From the NCBI GenBank assembly GCA_964019165.1, contig OZ025270.1, positions 1,235,001-1,299,000 on the forward strand: a stretch of 64,000 nt of DNA, in the 5' to 3' direction. Under the pieces are notes generated by a model. The model ran no database searches and had not been told where the DNA came from. It was given only the letters and a program-made list of their open reading frames with translations. The translations under genes and the position numbers were made by a program. This DNA comes from Mastigias papua. Taxonomy: Eukaryota > Cnidaria > Scyphozoa > Rhizostomeae > Mastigiidae. Shown here in pieces: positions 1 to 39,965 of this stretch (its first letter is position 1; every line of letters starts with the position of its first letter).

Positions 1-483
1 GCTTGAAACTACCTTGTGTACCTAATGAACCAGTTTCTGCAGGGCATGATGAGATTTTGGTTTATAAAAATTTTAACTAGTATTAGGTTTTATCCAGGAG
101 TCTTCTTAAGGAGAATGAAGAGCTGCACATTATTCTTCCCGATTGAGGAATAATTCTTGATGCCATACTTATGGGAAATAAAATTTATATGCAATACTTT
201 GCCTTATAGAGCATCTATTTAATTGAATGAAAAATGTAATTTGCACGGCTTATTCTCGAGAAGTGCACAAACATTTTTATGATTTCAGAGTTTGTGTAGA
301 AGTGAACCTTAAGGAAAGATCCTGGTTTTATCATGTTTTCGTTAATAAGATGAGACACTTTTGACTACTGTTGCTTCATTTTCAATTGATTTAACCGCAT
401 AACATTCCGTATGCAAAGCCTTCACCAGCCTCTTAAACTCTTCCACCAGGCAAAAAGTTAAAAGAGGATGTAGAGGACATTAC

Positions 484-614
484 CTGCTCATCTAGCAGGC
501 TGTACCCCTCACTGTCTTGTCCAAGAATTTTATTATGGTCTTTTTTATTCCCAACACGCACAGAAAACAGCAAATTCGACTCAAAACAACGAGTAGCAGC
601 GAATTTATCAGTTC
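484..614 (-). CDS. Possible internal exon, product unknown
   Basis: Read on the minus strand, this stretch is an open frame between a possible acceptor (AG at 615-616) and a good donor (GTAATG just below 484). The peptide contains FAATRCFESN, then LLFSVRVGNKKDHNK and ends LGQDSEGYSLLDEQ, which looks like a folded-domain segment rather than low-complexity intron. The acceptor has a poor pyrimidine tract, and I do not recognise the family. It could belong to the same minus-strand gene as the exon at 1231-1363, but the phases cannot be checked because intervening exons are not identified. Confidence 0.25.
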
Positions 615-1230
615 CTACCTCGCGATAAGTTTGTATTCTCGCATGCTTAATAGATAATGGAAGCTCAAAATATTTCGAATTTGAGACCTATGATAGGCGT
701 GGTTTCCAGCTTCTCAGTGCTGGCTATGTGCCTGTTTCTGCGCTATTAAATATTTCATTCTAATCATGCCTGTTAAGCCAATGAACTCAAGTATATTATA
801 TGCAATTCTCTTGCAGGTTCTTTTCATCTCCTTCAGATGCTATTCGATGATTACATTTTGTACTTGATTGAATCTCATGCTATTGTGTCGGAGGACTCTA
901 ACGACACGAGAAATGAATTCTCAATTATCAGAACTCGAAACACAGGTCAGTAGATGCAAGTATTATTATGCACCCAACAGGTTTAAGTAGGGTTGGCCTC
1001 TTCAAGTTCTTCATTTTTCCCAGCCGCCGTGGAGGCAAGAGAAATTTTACGCCATAATTCATTTGGGTACACACTTTTTTTACAAGAATATAATCTATAA
1101 CAATATTAAGGTTCAAAATGCCTGAAATTAAAGAATAGTTTAAGACTAACGCAAGACTCAAACTTCATTAATGGTTAGATTTTTAGGTTACTTGAGTTGC
1201 TTTTAGATAACATAGCTAGTGCGAGCTCAC

Positions 1231-1363
1231 CTATCCGGTCTATGGATGCTGGACAAAATGACTCATAATACACAGTAACTTTTATTGCATCTGCTCTTGG
1301 ACCAGACGACACTTCTTTCTGTTGATCAGGCTTTCCCCATTCAGTTTTGCAATGCTCTAGCAC
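1231..1363 (-). CDS. GILT-like thiol reductase exon (partial gene)
   Basis: On the minus strand the exon starts after a clean acceptor (TCTGACAG, AG at 1364-1365) and ends at a GTGAGC donor below 1231. It is 133 nt and leaves phase 1. The peptide runs from VLEHCKTEW through a linker to KVTVYYESFCPASIDRIG. The segment VTVYYESFCP is the hallmark start of the gamma-interferon-inducible lysosomal thiol reductase (GILT) domain, in which a CxxC or CxxS pair reduces disulfides in lysosomes. Here the motif is C-P-A-S, so the second cysteine is serine, as in a number of invertebrate GILT-like proteins. The rest of the domain was not found in the 1.2 kb downstream, so the gene is partial here or has later exons outside the window. 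The assignment rests on one short motif. Confidence 0.5.
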
Positions 1364-1919
1364 CTGTCAGAAACATTAAAACTGGAAGTCATTTTGCCAT
1401 GATGCGACACAGAAACTCGTCGGGAAGTGTCAATTGAACACTTTCTAGTATAAGAAGTTCATCTATAGAAGTATTAATGCTCAACATCGCTAATATGTAA
1501 AGAATAATGTAAGAGTATTGCTAGTCTCAAAATCCAAACATTTCAAGTATATTGGGGCGCCAAAAAAGTAGGTATTTTTGTAAAAAAAGTGTGTGGCTCA
1601 ATTAACTCTCACAAACCTTCAAGGTTTTATTAGGATTCTTAGAAATGAGCTGAGTTCAACAGCTATTTTCTTTCCCTGCATTTCAATTGCTATTATTCAC
1701 ATCATTTGATAACTGCTGATTCTATAATTTATTCCAGTTTTCATGAAATGAAAATGTTAATCGCCCTCTATCGCTTCATTTTTGGTTTTACAGACCCTTC
1801 AGTCTTATTAACTAATAACCAAGTCCTGTTTTTATCTCTGAATTGTGCTGAACAAGTCATGCTGCAAGTTGAAGCCTGATAGTTTTTGAAAAAAACAACA
1901 GCTTTCCATCAGAAACATA

Positions 1920-2195
1920 TTCAGGCGTGTGGAAGTGGGATCTGGGAGTGAAGCCTCAGAAAATTGTCGTGGACCACGCCCGTCAAACTCTCACAAATAC
2001 AAGGAAACGCCATATTTGGAATATTTTCCTCTAGTATTTTACTTACATTAGCTATGGTAAACGGTACGGTATTTTACTCCCCCCCCCCCCCCATTTAAGT
2101 TCACAACATTTTTGGAAAACTCTCGTGGACCATGTTTTAAAAAAGTAGGGGATCTGGACCCTTTTTTCCCACTTAGGTACGCCACTGCTTTCCAT
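1920..2195. repeat. Probable transposon-derived repeat with poly-C run
   Basis: This segment contains the phrases CGTGGACCACGCC and CTCGTGGACCATG, a run of about 13 C residues near 2080-2092, and ends in GGTACGCCACTGC, an end type I recall from short dispersed transposons. It ends about 30 bp before the acceptor of the coding exon at 2228. No matching terminal repeat was found at the left side, so its boundaries are approximate. Confidence 0.35.
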
Positions 2196-2227
2196 CTTGT
2201 ATCAATGATGCTCTTTACCACTGACAG

Positions 2228-2694
2228 ATGCAAGGGACTTACCTATGTACAGTGAAAGCCAATTTTCAGATATCAGTCAAACAACCCGTGTTCCAACCGC
2301 AGCCAGGCTATCTTTCTCAAACACAGATCTGGAGGAAAGAGAGCTTGCAAATATACAATCAGCCATGGCACAGTCGTACCCATACTTGCAAGCAAGTCGG
2401 GCTCCGCATCTACTGCAATTCCCCTACGATAGTCTCCATTTCCAACCAGAACAAATCGCTAGCAACTATCGTATCACAGCAAGGGAACAGGGGATCACAG
2501 AAGATTCTGAAATGACATACTACGAAGACCGTCCAGGTAACCTGCCCTTTTCTTTCAAGCATCAGATGGAGCTAGCCGAGAACAACCTCAATGGACCATT
2601 TTTGACACAAGAGCTGGAAAGATTGCACATGGTATACGGAACAGAACAGCTATTTGACAAGAATTATTTATTCCAACGTGAGCTAAGTGCATAA
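2228..2694 (+). CDS. Terminal coding exon, unknown protein
   Basis: The exon follows an acceptor (ACTGACAG at 2220-2227) and is read as AT-GCA-AGG-GAC-TTA-CCT-ATG, giving 154 codons to the TAA at 2692-2694. The peptide is polar, with many Glu, Gln, Ser and Tyr residues, no membrane segment and no signal peptide. Recognisable stretches include LPMYSESQFSD near the start, YPYLQASRAPHLL in the middle, and LERLHMVYGTEQLF close to the end. I do not recognise a domain; it looks like a cytoplasmic C-terminal tail. Upstream exons on the plus strand were not identified. If the acceptor is wrong, translation could start at the ATG at 2245 and give a 149-residue protein. Base composition is higher in GC than the flanks, which supports real coding sequence. 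Confidence 0.5.
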
Positions 2695-4280
2695 AATGTT
2701 CAATGTCTGCCTTCTTGAATTGTAAATAGCTGTTATTGAATAGTGATAAGTATTTCAGAAAGCCGAAAGATGAGCAAACTGTATTAAAAATTAAAATCGT
2801 ACAGCTGTAAACTTCACTAATCCAAGAGGTAGAAAACTTACTGTGGGTTGCAAAGAAGGTCATTTCATCAAATTTGTTTGCAAAATCTTTGCAAGAAACA
2901 TGCGAACTTGAGACGTAGCTGTTTTTGATGAAGCAGTTATATGCACAATGACGTAAAATGTTCTTTATTTCTGAAAACTTCCAGAGTTTTGGCGCTGCTT
3001 TTCCAGTAAGCACTGCCAGAGAAGTAATTGTTATGAATGATTTAATTGTTAATATATAAATTATGAATAATAACGTTAATGTAGCAAATAATGTTAATTA
3101 TTTGAGCAAATAAGATATTTATTAATGACGGTCATTTAGCACACAGCTTCCTGAGTGAAGATCATTTTTCATTGTTACGTAGCATAATGACCAACTGCAT
3201 GACGCAATTTGGTCGGACTATCCAAGCTGGAAATCTTGAGCTGCCTTGATTATAGAGCTTAGTCCAGCATCAAGGTGTGGTATGTGGTAACCAGTTGAGG
3301 TAGCAAAAGTACAAATCAAATAGTGTGGCTGCTATTGGGACAAATTTGACCAGACCGAGGACCTTCTGTCATCAGCTCTTTTGTATCCTTCAGGTTGCAA
3401 TACTGGAGATCTATAGTGCGATAAATTAACCATTTAAATTTCATTTTATTATACAAGATTGCTCTTTTGGCTACTCTTTTCTTCCAATGGGTGGTGCCGA
3501 CGGAAGCAAGGGCCCGAGATGTCACTGACCAGTGGGCCTATTGCTATAAGGGCCCAAGAAGGATGTGCTTTCCGCTTCGGTACATCTATGTATAAATGTT
3601 ACATACTGACCCGAGAACTCAAAAGTCCTTCCCACGGCCCATTGCCAGTAAATGTTAATCTTTTATGCGTGGTTTATGAAAAAGTAGTTTTCGACTGCTC
3701 AGAAAGTTTAATAAGGTCAGTACTGGTTTTCTGAGACTTAAAAAGCTGATATGTCATATATATTTCTAAGTGTCCAATATTCACGCATGTCAATCTTAAC
3801 TTTTACCTAATTTATATAGATATCTTGTGGTCGCCTATAAGTTCTAGTGTCATGTTTGCGTGGTGCGCGTCTGTCTGTGTAACACTGTTACGCAAACTCG
3901 CCTATTCCTGCGAAGTCTTAAGAAAGTTTCAGAACTGAAATGATGAAAAAGCTAAGAAAATTTCAATACTTGGCGAAAAAGCTTTGCTTCCAAAGACCAG
4001 TATTGCACAATACATACAATGCCAACTGTTGTATTTGAAGTGTCCCATTTAAAAAAGTATGAACTTTTCCTCGTTTGAAATGTTATGTACTATGGTTGAC
4101 AATTGATATGGATACAGGAATAAAGAACGAGATTGAACTGACTTCTTCAGACGTTTATTTTTAAATCGTTTCATGCAATTCAGTTTAGTGGCTACTGTAT
4201 TACTGTTTAAAATCCCTCAATGTAAAAAATTCTTGCCTTTTTTTGTTTGTATTCTGGCTAATCTCCCTTTATATCACACA
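2695..4280. other. Non-coding stretch after the unknown exon
   Basis: I see no convincing exon on either strand here; the open frames lack family motifs and splice context. Part of it (about 3850-4010) resembles a segment near 23930 and is listed separately. The rest is AT-rich sequence without clear structure. Confidence 0.5.
3850..4010 (+). repeat. Dispersed repeat, copy 1
   Basis: This copy shares an ordered series of blocks with 23935-24090: TCTGTGTAACAC, then a GAAGTCTTA or GAAAGTCTTA block, an AAGTTTCAGAACTG or AAGTTGCAATACTG block, then a run of AAAGTATCAGTACT-like sequence. The spacing between blocks is similar in both places. It is too diverged to classify; both copies lie on the plus strand. 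Confidence 0.45.
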
Positions 4281-4283
4281 CAA

Positions 4284-4331
4284 GCGTCCATACTTATGCA
4301 TTTTCATATGAAAACGCATACATATAGACGC
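4284..4331. repeat. 48-bp near-perfect palindrome
   Basis: The left arm GCGTCCATACTTATGCATTT and the right arm are near-exact reverse complements meeting at CATATG. The sequence could form a cruciform. Its ends resemble the terminal sequence of the inverted-repeat element that flanks the nearby LINE (GTCCACACTAATGCGTTTT in complement near 5640-5670). Confidence 0.7.
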
Positions 4332-4436
4332 GTTTTTGCCTTCAGTCCTCACTAATGCGACTGAAAACAGAGCTTTTTGAAAACGTAGCTTTCTGGAAGC
4401 GAATCTTTTTGAAAGCGCCATTCCAGAACGGAGCCA
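4332..4436. mobile_element. Left part of a MITE interrupted by a LINE
   Basis: The segment holds the phrases CACTAATGCGACTGAAAACAG and TTTTTGAAAACG. The complementary end, with GAAAACGGAGCATTTTCAAA and CGCATTAGTGTGGACGG, is found at about 5620-5675. Together these look like the two ends of a short non-autonomous DNA transposon. The LINE fragment (about 4440-5550) lies between them, which suggests nested insertion. Boundaries are approximate. Confidence 0.5.
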
Positions 4437-4439
4437 GAG

Positions 4440-5550
4440 AAATAATAAATTCAAAGACTAGAGCTCAACTGGTTTACTTCCTACTTGGAGGGACGAAAGC
4501 AATTCTGTAAGGTTATTGTGTCCCCCAAGGCTCCTACCGTGGCCCACTCCTGTTCCTAATCTTTATAAATGATTTGCCATTCTGTCTGAACCAAGGAAAG
4601 GTTACAAAGTATGCGAATGACACCGCTATTATTCATCAAAATATTTCTCCACCCTTCAGGAATATTTAAACAGAGATCTTGTAGAATTGAAGATGTTTAA
4701 AATTAAAGATTTAAAGATAGAGGTCTTTAAATGTTATAAAAACGCTGTGGTTGATAATAGGATCCATATGTAACCATCTAAAGCTCGAAAAACAGACTGA
4801 TGCCAAACCATATTTGAAATAGGCAAGCATAAGACACAAATGATATGTGATACATAATTTCTTGGAGCTAAAATTGATGACAAATTCTAATGAAGTTGTC
4901 GTGTTAAGCAGATTAAGGCCAAGGCGCTACAAGCTATTGGTCTCATTATGCTTGCTAAAAATTTCTTTCTTCAAGCGACTTACAGAAAATGTATAGAAGA
5001 TTTGTTGAGTAGCATTTTAGCTATTGTTGCTCGATCTGTGGCTGCTGTGGAGAATCCAAACTTAACTCTCTCCAAAAGATCCAAAATAGAGCTACAAGAA
5101 TAGTAACTAGTCCTTACGATGCAGCTGCCGTCCCTTTGCTACAAAATGTTGGCTGGCTTTCAATTAAGGACCTCATAAGGAAGGAAACAGCTATGCATAC
5201 ATATAAATCACTAAATTCACTTGCTCCTCCTCAGCACTTGATGGGAATATTCACTAAATGTTATAAAGGTAATGGTTAAAACCTTCGCTCTAGTGAAACA
5301 AATTTGCAAATACCTTTACTTAGAACATCTACGGGTCAAAACACTTTCTGTTATCGTGGAGCAAAATTAAGGAATGAGCTCAGTGAAGAAGCTACACTGG
5401 CACCCTCCTTGACAACTTTTACGAAGTCCATTCAGTAGATGTATATTAAGTTTCATTTGATTTTGATACTTATATTGGATATTTAAGTATTTATTGCTTT
5501 ATGTAATTTAGACATTATTTAAATCGTAGAAACTTTTTAATTGTTTTTCT
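4440..5550 (+). pseudogene. Degenerate non-LTR retrotransposon (LINE) RT fragment
   Basis: On the plus strand, with several frame breaks, this encodes the middle and C-terminal part of a LINE reverse transcriptase. [21 protein letters not shown] block near 4525-4580 matches the conserved GxPQGS-LGPLLF-IFINDLP motif. The catalytic FADD region is present as YANDTA, with the first aspartate lost. The typical C-terminal LQNRATRIVTSPYD block is at about 5080, followed by VGWLSIKDL and YKSLNSLAPP, and FCYRGAKLRNELS near 5350. Stops and frameshifts make it non-functional. It is 5'-truncated and probably belongs to the CR1/L2/Jockey-like group. Confidence 0.85.
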
Positions 5551-5614
5551 TTTCTTTTAAAACAGGACAATTTGTGTAGCGGAATAGTGTAGACGCAGAT
5601 CTTATTATCCGGAG

Positions 5615-5690
5615 TATGTAAAAATGGAGCCTTTTGAAAACGGAGCATTTTCAAAACGCATTAGTGTGGACGGTTCCTCGGGGCATAGAG
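5615..5690. mobile_element. Right end of the MITE flanking the LINE
   Basis: The sequence contains TTTTGAAAACGGAGCATTTT and AACGCATTAGTGTGGACGG, the reverse complement style of the left piece at 4284-4436. The phrase GGAGCC occurs at both junctions with the LINE and could be part of a target-site duplication. Confidence 0.5.
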
Positions 5691-6943
5691 TATACTGCAA
5701 GTTTCATAGAAAAATGGCTGTATAAGTAATCGGGAACAAGCCTAATTGGAAGAAATGCTTTAACCAAAGAGTATCTTGCCGTTGAGTGGGCATGCTAAAC
5801 GACAGACTACAGGGGCACTTCAGTAGACCACGCCCCTTTAGGGACCATACCCTTTGACACTCACCTTCATTATAACAGCGTGTAATAAATACATGACTGA
5901 AGGGAGACAGAAAGCAATATGATCTTACAGCGAATGAAACTTTGCTAGAAATTCCCTCCCCTCCCCTCCTACCTTTTCTCATCGAATTTTGACAGAATGT
6001 GAAATTGATCCTGAGGAAATAATTTGCTGACCTTTTATTCTTTACAGGTTCAACAAAATAGAAATGAGAGAACTTCTCTTTCTAGCAGAAGCGTAGCTAC
6101 TGGGGGGGTGTTGGGGGTATCACATCCCCATATATCCAAAAAATGTAAATATTCCGGCAAAGTTTCAGAACTACAGTTTATGTATGTCGAATTTATTGAA
6201 CGGGGAAAATTTCACTGCTAAGTCTAAAATAAGCAATTATAAATAGTTTTTGAGCCGAAATATATGATTGAATCTCTTACATTGAAATGTTTCTTGATTT
6301 GAATTAAAGTTATGCCTAAAATGTGATGGGAAAAGTTTGGAAAAATTGTTAACACCATAGAGATTTGAAGTAGGGATGCACCCTTGATCTCTAGAATGTT
6401 GTTTCAGCTGTAAGAGGATTGCTCATAAAACAATCTATAGTGTACAAAAATCACTCATCAGGTGTGCAACACCTTGCTAACGAGGGTTAACGAGGAGACT
6501 ATCCTGAAAGGAAATAATGAAGTGAGGCCGAGCTATATATACAGATTGTCCCATTACGCATGCTTGAAAAAGTATGCTGTGCCGCTGGCCCTATGCGCCG
6601 TTGATCTTTGAATGAAACCTTGGAGTGCTTGTTGATGGTAAAACAGCAGGAAACAGGTGAAGGCGGACTGAAAACGGCCTTATGTGATCACTTACCTCGA
6701 CACACCAAACCACCGAGAAAGCAAGGAGGAAATTGCATTGACTATTCATATAAAAACTCACCATGCATAAATCTTTCTTTATGAAGGGAGTGCAAGATAG
6801 CTGGTTATAATAGCATCTGTTCAGTTTCCAACACCCGCGAATCTTAAAAAGGCCTGCCGTTTATTGCATTGCGGAATAGCTCACACTCTCCATATTGTAC
6901 ACAGTTGCAGCAGTCTTCTCTTACACAATCAAGAAGTTTTGCA
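5691..6943. other. Upstream region of the arrestin gene
   Basis: No coding exon is recognised here. A short phrase at about 6085-6130 (AGCGTAGCTACTGGGGGG and a following G-rich block) looks like a transposon fragment. The 5' untranslated part of arrestin and its promoter must lie in or before this stretch, but no clear TATA box or initiator stands out. An in-frame TAA near 6846 precedes the chosen arrestin ATG. Confidence 0.4.
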
Positions 6944-35501
<28,558 letters not shown>

Positions 35502-36880
35502 AACTTTATCGTTGCAGGTATATATATATGTATCAGAATAGGATTACGCTAAATGTGAACAATGCATTGTATTTACACTGAACCTAAACAATTACGCCGA
35601 TTTAAGAAAATTAGACCTGCAGATCGTGGTTTAAAGGAAAATATATTATTGCTTAAAGAGACTTAAATCGAAAACATATTGGTTATTTTAGTTCACTTTA
35701 GGAATGATTCATTTGTCCAGCTTGCTTTTGCCACCAAGAGAGCAAGAACTCATTTGAGGGTTCTTTGGAAGGCGGGTGGGGGCCTGGGAGGTTCATGCAG
35801 CAGTTATTTATAGCAGAAGTTCAAACTTATCATTTTTCTATTTTATATCGAGAATAGTGGGTGAAAAACTGGTGCAGTACTTTATTAGGCTTAAACATTG
35901 TCTATCTTTCCTGTGGAAATTCGCGGTTTTTATTTAGTTTACATTGATTATTAAAAGATTGTGAATGCTAGCAAATAGTTTTGTAAGCTAATTCAAACGC
36001 AGAGCTATCTATTTTATTTATTTAAACTTTGTCACAAAAAAGTGTCGAATAGTGGTTCCTTGTGATTTGGGGGATTCCTTTCTCTATGCTTGGAGGCATA
36101 GTAGCTGGTATATAGTTTCAATGCCTGGATAAAACCATTTGTTCATATTTTGGTGTACAGTAATTATTGTCTCTGTGTTTCTGTACATGGAGTGTACCCT
36201 TGACATCAAGCAATCATCGAGAGACTTGGACTGTTTTGTTTATTCAGTATAAATTAGCATATTTTCTCTCTCTTCATAGGGGGGCTATCTATCTCCCGTC
36301 GAAATGATATCTAGGTGTTTAGAGTCAGTCATGATTAAAAAACGTTTTCAGTCTTGCCGGTGCTTAAATGTATGCTGGACAAATGGTCGCGCGTAGACAA
36401 AGTATAAGGACATTAAGTTGATGCATACACACAAATGAACCCAAAGAATTAATGCTCTACTATTGATTTTCGTATAGATAAATTTACCATTGCTATTTAA
36501 CGTAATGTTTGTTTTGCCAGTTTACGTCAATTTTGGTTTTGATATTATTCGCACCTGTATACTCATAAAAGTATCTACCTTTAGGTTTTGACTTACACTG
36601 TAATCTTGCTTGTGTTCGTTTTTCTTTTTAGAAAAAGGAACAGATCATCTAGGTACTTAGTGATAGAATGGAAGGCAGTTTATTCATTTTTCTTGCCTTC
36701 GTCATCAGTTACCCTTGTATAACTGGCGGTTCTTATTCCCAGATTTCCAGCTGGTCCTTTGTACAATTGAAAGTCCTTGCGGGTAGATTTGCAAAGGTTG
36801 TGTGTTCTACACTTAAGGAGTCCTCATCATAAGTTCCGGTTTTTGTATTGGTATACTGTAACGTGAATTTTTATTCAGTG
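35502..36880. other. Arrestin 3' untranslated region and downstream DNA
   Basis: After the TAG, a good donor (TTGCAG|GTATAT) appears 17 nt on, and a pyrimidine-rich acceptor (CTTTTTAG) appears near 36631. A 3' UTR intron is therefore plausible. I saw no clear AATAAA close by, so the transcript end is unresolved. Confidence 0.35.
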
Positions 36881-36884
36881 ATGT

Positions 36885-37018
36885 CTTCTTCTTCATCGTC
36901 TTCTTAATCTTCTTCATCTTCTTCTTAATCTTCTTCATCTTCTTCTTCATCTTCTTCTTAATCTTCTTCATCTTCTTCTTAATCTTCTTCATCTTCTTCT
37001 TCTTCTTCTCTACCTTTC
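36885..37018. repeat. CTT/TCATC purine-pyrimidine strand-asymmetric repeat
   Basis: An array of CTTCTTCATCTTCTTCTTAA-type units, almost entirely pyrimidine on the plus strand. It gives a false Lys/Met-rich open frame on the minus strand. Confidence 0.95.
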
Positions 37019-38854
37019 TCCTTCTTTGCGTGGTATTCCACATCTTCCCATTCCCTCTTTTTACTTCTTTTCTTCGCAAGACAGTAGAGTGGCTTTCAAT
37101 CCACATGAGATTATTAGTTAAATGTTTCACATATTAAGCCAATCTTCGCTATCTCAAACTTACACATTGCAAGCTCACTATCTTTAGCGAGTAGATTTAG
37201 TAATGACCCTTTAACTATTGTGGTAGGCCTTAGTTGTAAGTTCCTACCACTCTCTTGTATAGTGTTGTTCACAAGTCGCTGGCATATTAGAATTAATCGA
37301 AATTTAAGTGAACCATATGTAGAATTTTGAATGTTTCTCTGAGATGTATGAACCACAATTCCTTCTAAAATATATCGCATTGCTATTAAGTGAATATGGC
37401 AATTGGTTTAGCTATAGCTCTGCTTTGCATTGAGTTTTTTTATTTATCTCGTCCGTTGTTTTGAAAGCTCTTGCGCCGCCCGGACGTATAGAGACTTTCA
37501 GAGAGTTATCATAGTTTGCTACTGCTAACCTGTGAAACACTATGCACTAGAATCGGAGTAAGTCTATGGAGCTTGGGAGATTCTGCTAATGTTTTGAATC
37601 ACGAGAGCTTCTCTACGTAGCATCCTCAGAAATTTTAACGCCAGATTTATGATCAATAGTGAAGTCTTCACATGATGCGGAGGAGCTGCAGTAATTTTGG
37701 GAATTGATTAGTGAGTTGTGGCTCAGACCAGATTGTAAGAAATACTAGTGTGTCAATATTGTTTGCCGTGATTTATAGATTTTTTGGGCTGTTTTTGGAA
37801 TTCAGGGATGGACCATTTTACTAGAAGAAAAGGCTGATATTTTTTATGGGTACTATGTCGCATGTTTTCATTCTGTTTGGTATCTGTAAGGAGGAACAAT
37901 CTGCAGCGAAAAGATGGCTGATTTACATGGAGTCACCAGAGTAACTTAATACTGGCCAAGTATAAGTTGTATGATGGAATCAAAAAAGCTTTATGCTCGT
38001 TTACGTAATCCATATGCAGGTTCCATACAGTCGTTGTGCTTAAATGACAATAGTTAAAATATACTGTCTAAACGAGACTGCTAAGTGCATTTAGAGAGGT
38101 AGCCCTCTGTTGCTCATTCATAGGAGAAGCATTTTATTCATTTGCAGGAGCTTTGCTTGGCATTCTAAGTTCTATAAATAGTTGGAGACTCGAATGCGAT
38201 CATGCTCGATGTTTTAGAGGAAAACTGGGTGATTGAATGCCATCTGGAGTATCTATAGGCAGCCGCTGAAACTTCGTAGCTTATATTTCTTATTATTCCA
38301 ACGTTTGTACTCTAAAGTTTTTGCAACTGCGTCAGGACTATGGAACCATTGTATCCCTTGAAAATCATCAACACTGAACAGCAATTCTCCTAAAATGTTT
38401 TGAAATGAATCTATCAGTCAACCCGGGACTGATCAACATCCAAGGCACCGTTACCCATTGCTGCCATGCCGTGTTGTCAAAGACACCACTTAAAAGCAAT
38501 TGCTATGATGTTCCAAAAACCCTATGACTCGAGACGCCTTTGAAGAAATGGCTATAATATAGCTCCTTCCAACTGAGATAGTGGGCAACACGAAACCGGG
38601 ATATTAGACTCTGTAGCTAACATTCAGTTTCATTTTCTTGGATGTTCAATCTGTTTCTGATCAGAAGTGAGCACCACTCGAGTTTTAGTAGTAGTTAGTT
38701 CAGCTTGCAGCTATTTACCCAGACGCATGATATAGCAAATTGAGTTGATATCAACAACATTCATGCAGACAGTGAAAGTCTGGATATCATTCAGGAGGAG
38801 TCGATGTAGACGAAGAACAGAATTCGTCTCAAGCAAGAAGCTTGGGGTAAATTA

Positions 38855-39136
38855 AAGGACCGGCTATTATTTATGACCGAGGTGGGGACTGAAGATAAAA
38901 TGGTGGGGTAGCTGAAAAAATAAGCTGTTAGGTGGGGTAGAAGAATAATTTTTGACCACTGAGGTTGTGTAAAAACATATACCACATTGAAGCGTAAATG
39001 CACCCTTGTTTTACTCTTTTCCTTCGGTGGGGTAAAGAAAATTTGACTTAAGCAAATGGTGGGGTAAAATTTTTTTGAGGACACAACGCTTTCTCTTCAG
39101 TCCCCACCCCGGCCATAGATAATGATTGCTCCCTAA
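38855..39136. mobile_element. MITE with ACCG/CGGT-type ends
   Basis: The left end AAAGGACCGGCTATTATTTA and then GGTGGGGACTGAAG is mirrored by CTTCAGTCCCCACCCCGGCC followed by ATAGATAATGATTGC. The interior repeats GGTGGGGTA five or so times. The minus-strand open frame here is a by-product of this sequence. Confidence 0.8.
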
Positions 39137-39339
39137 CCTTATTATCTTCTATGTTAGAATGAAAATCACTGATTCTGCAGTACTTTTTTCTGTTGAAAAG
39201 AGGGCACACTACTCCACTGTAGGTAACACGTTCTACATTTTATAACCACATTCTGCATTTGCAGGGGAACAATTTGCAGGAAAAACCATGCTAAAATAGG
39301 CCCTGGCATTAGATCGCAAGACCATCACAGGAGTGTCAC

Positions 39340-39622
39340 TTACCGTAAACCTTTACAATAGCCCGCTCGAAAAGGCCCCCTCGAATAAGTGGCCATTCTA
39401 GAACCTCAAAATTTAATAAGTGCCCTGAAAGATGACGAACAACTGTGTTATAGACTGATGCTCTTGTTTAGTCTGGTCTTTTTCATATAATAGGGAAAGA
39501 GTTTTGAAGATAATGTTGTTATGTAGCATGTATCAGAACATTTTATAAGCCCCCCCCCCCCCGATCCATTAAATATAGAAATAGATAGGCCCTGGGGCTA
39601 TTTCGACAATTCACGGTACTAA
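39340..39622. mobile_element. MITE with TACCGTAAA ends
   Basis: The left end TTACCGTAAACCTTTACAAT and AGCCCGCTCGAAAAGG is mirrored by CCCTGGGGCTATTTCGACAA and TTCACGGTAC. A run of about 13 C's interrupts it near 39550. The ends relate it to the elements at 60470-60702 and 63339-63788. Confidence 0.7.
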
Positions 39623-39965
39623 TCAATACCAAAGTGGCATTTAGTTTTTTACCCATCATTGCGTCATCATTTCATTGCGTTGTTATTGTCTTTCCACTTT
39701 ACTTTTTTACTGGTTAATTTGAATTCATTTTATGCACTGTTTATAAATGTGGATGAAAATATAATAAAGAATTAAACGTTATCTCACTTTGCCTTGGTAA
39801 AATTTCGCGTATATGGGAATCAGAATACTAGCCATCTTGAGATCTTTGCACCACTTGAACAACCAAAGCGTTTGATGTTGCGATTGTGACAAGCAACATA
39901 TTGCGTGTTCCTACTAGTAGGTGAATTGTAGCGGCGCCACAGGGTAACTGGGGGACATACAACAT

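Noticed and set aside
2588..3013. Minus-strand open frame of 141 residues
   Set aside because: It overlaps the better-supported plus-strand exon at 2228-2694 and shows no family motif.
36813..37130. Minus-strand Lys/Met-rich open frame of 105 residues
   Set aside because: It comes from a CTT/TCATC pyrimidine repeat and has no domain or conserved neighbours.
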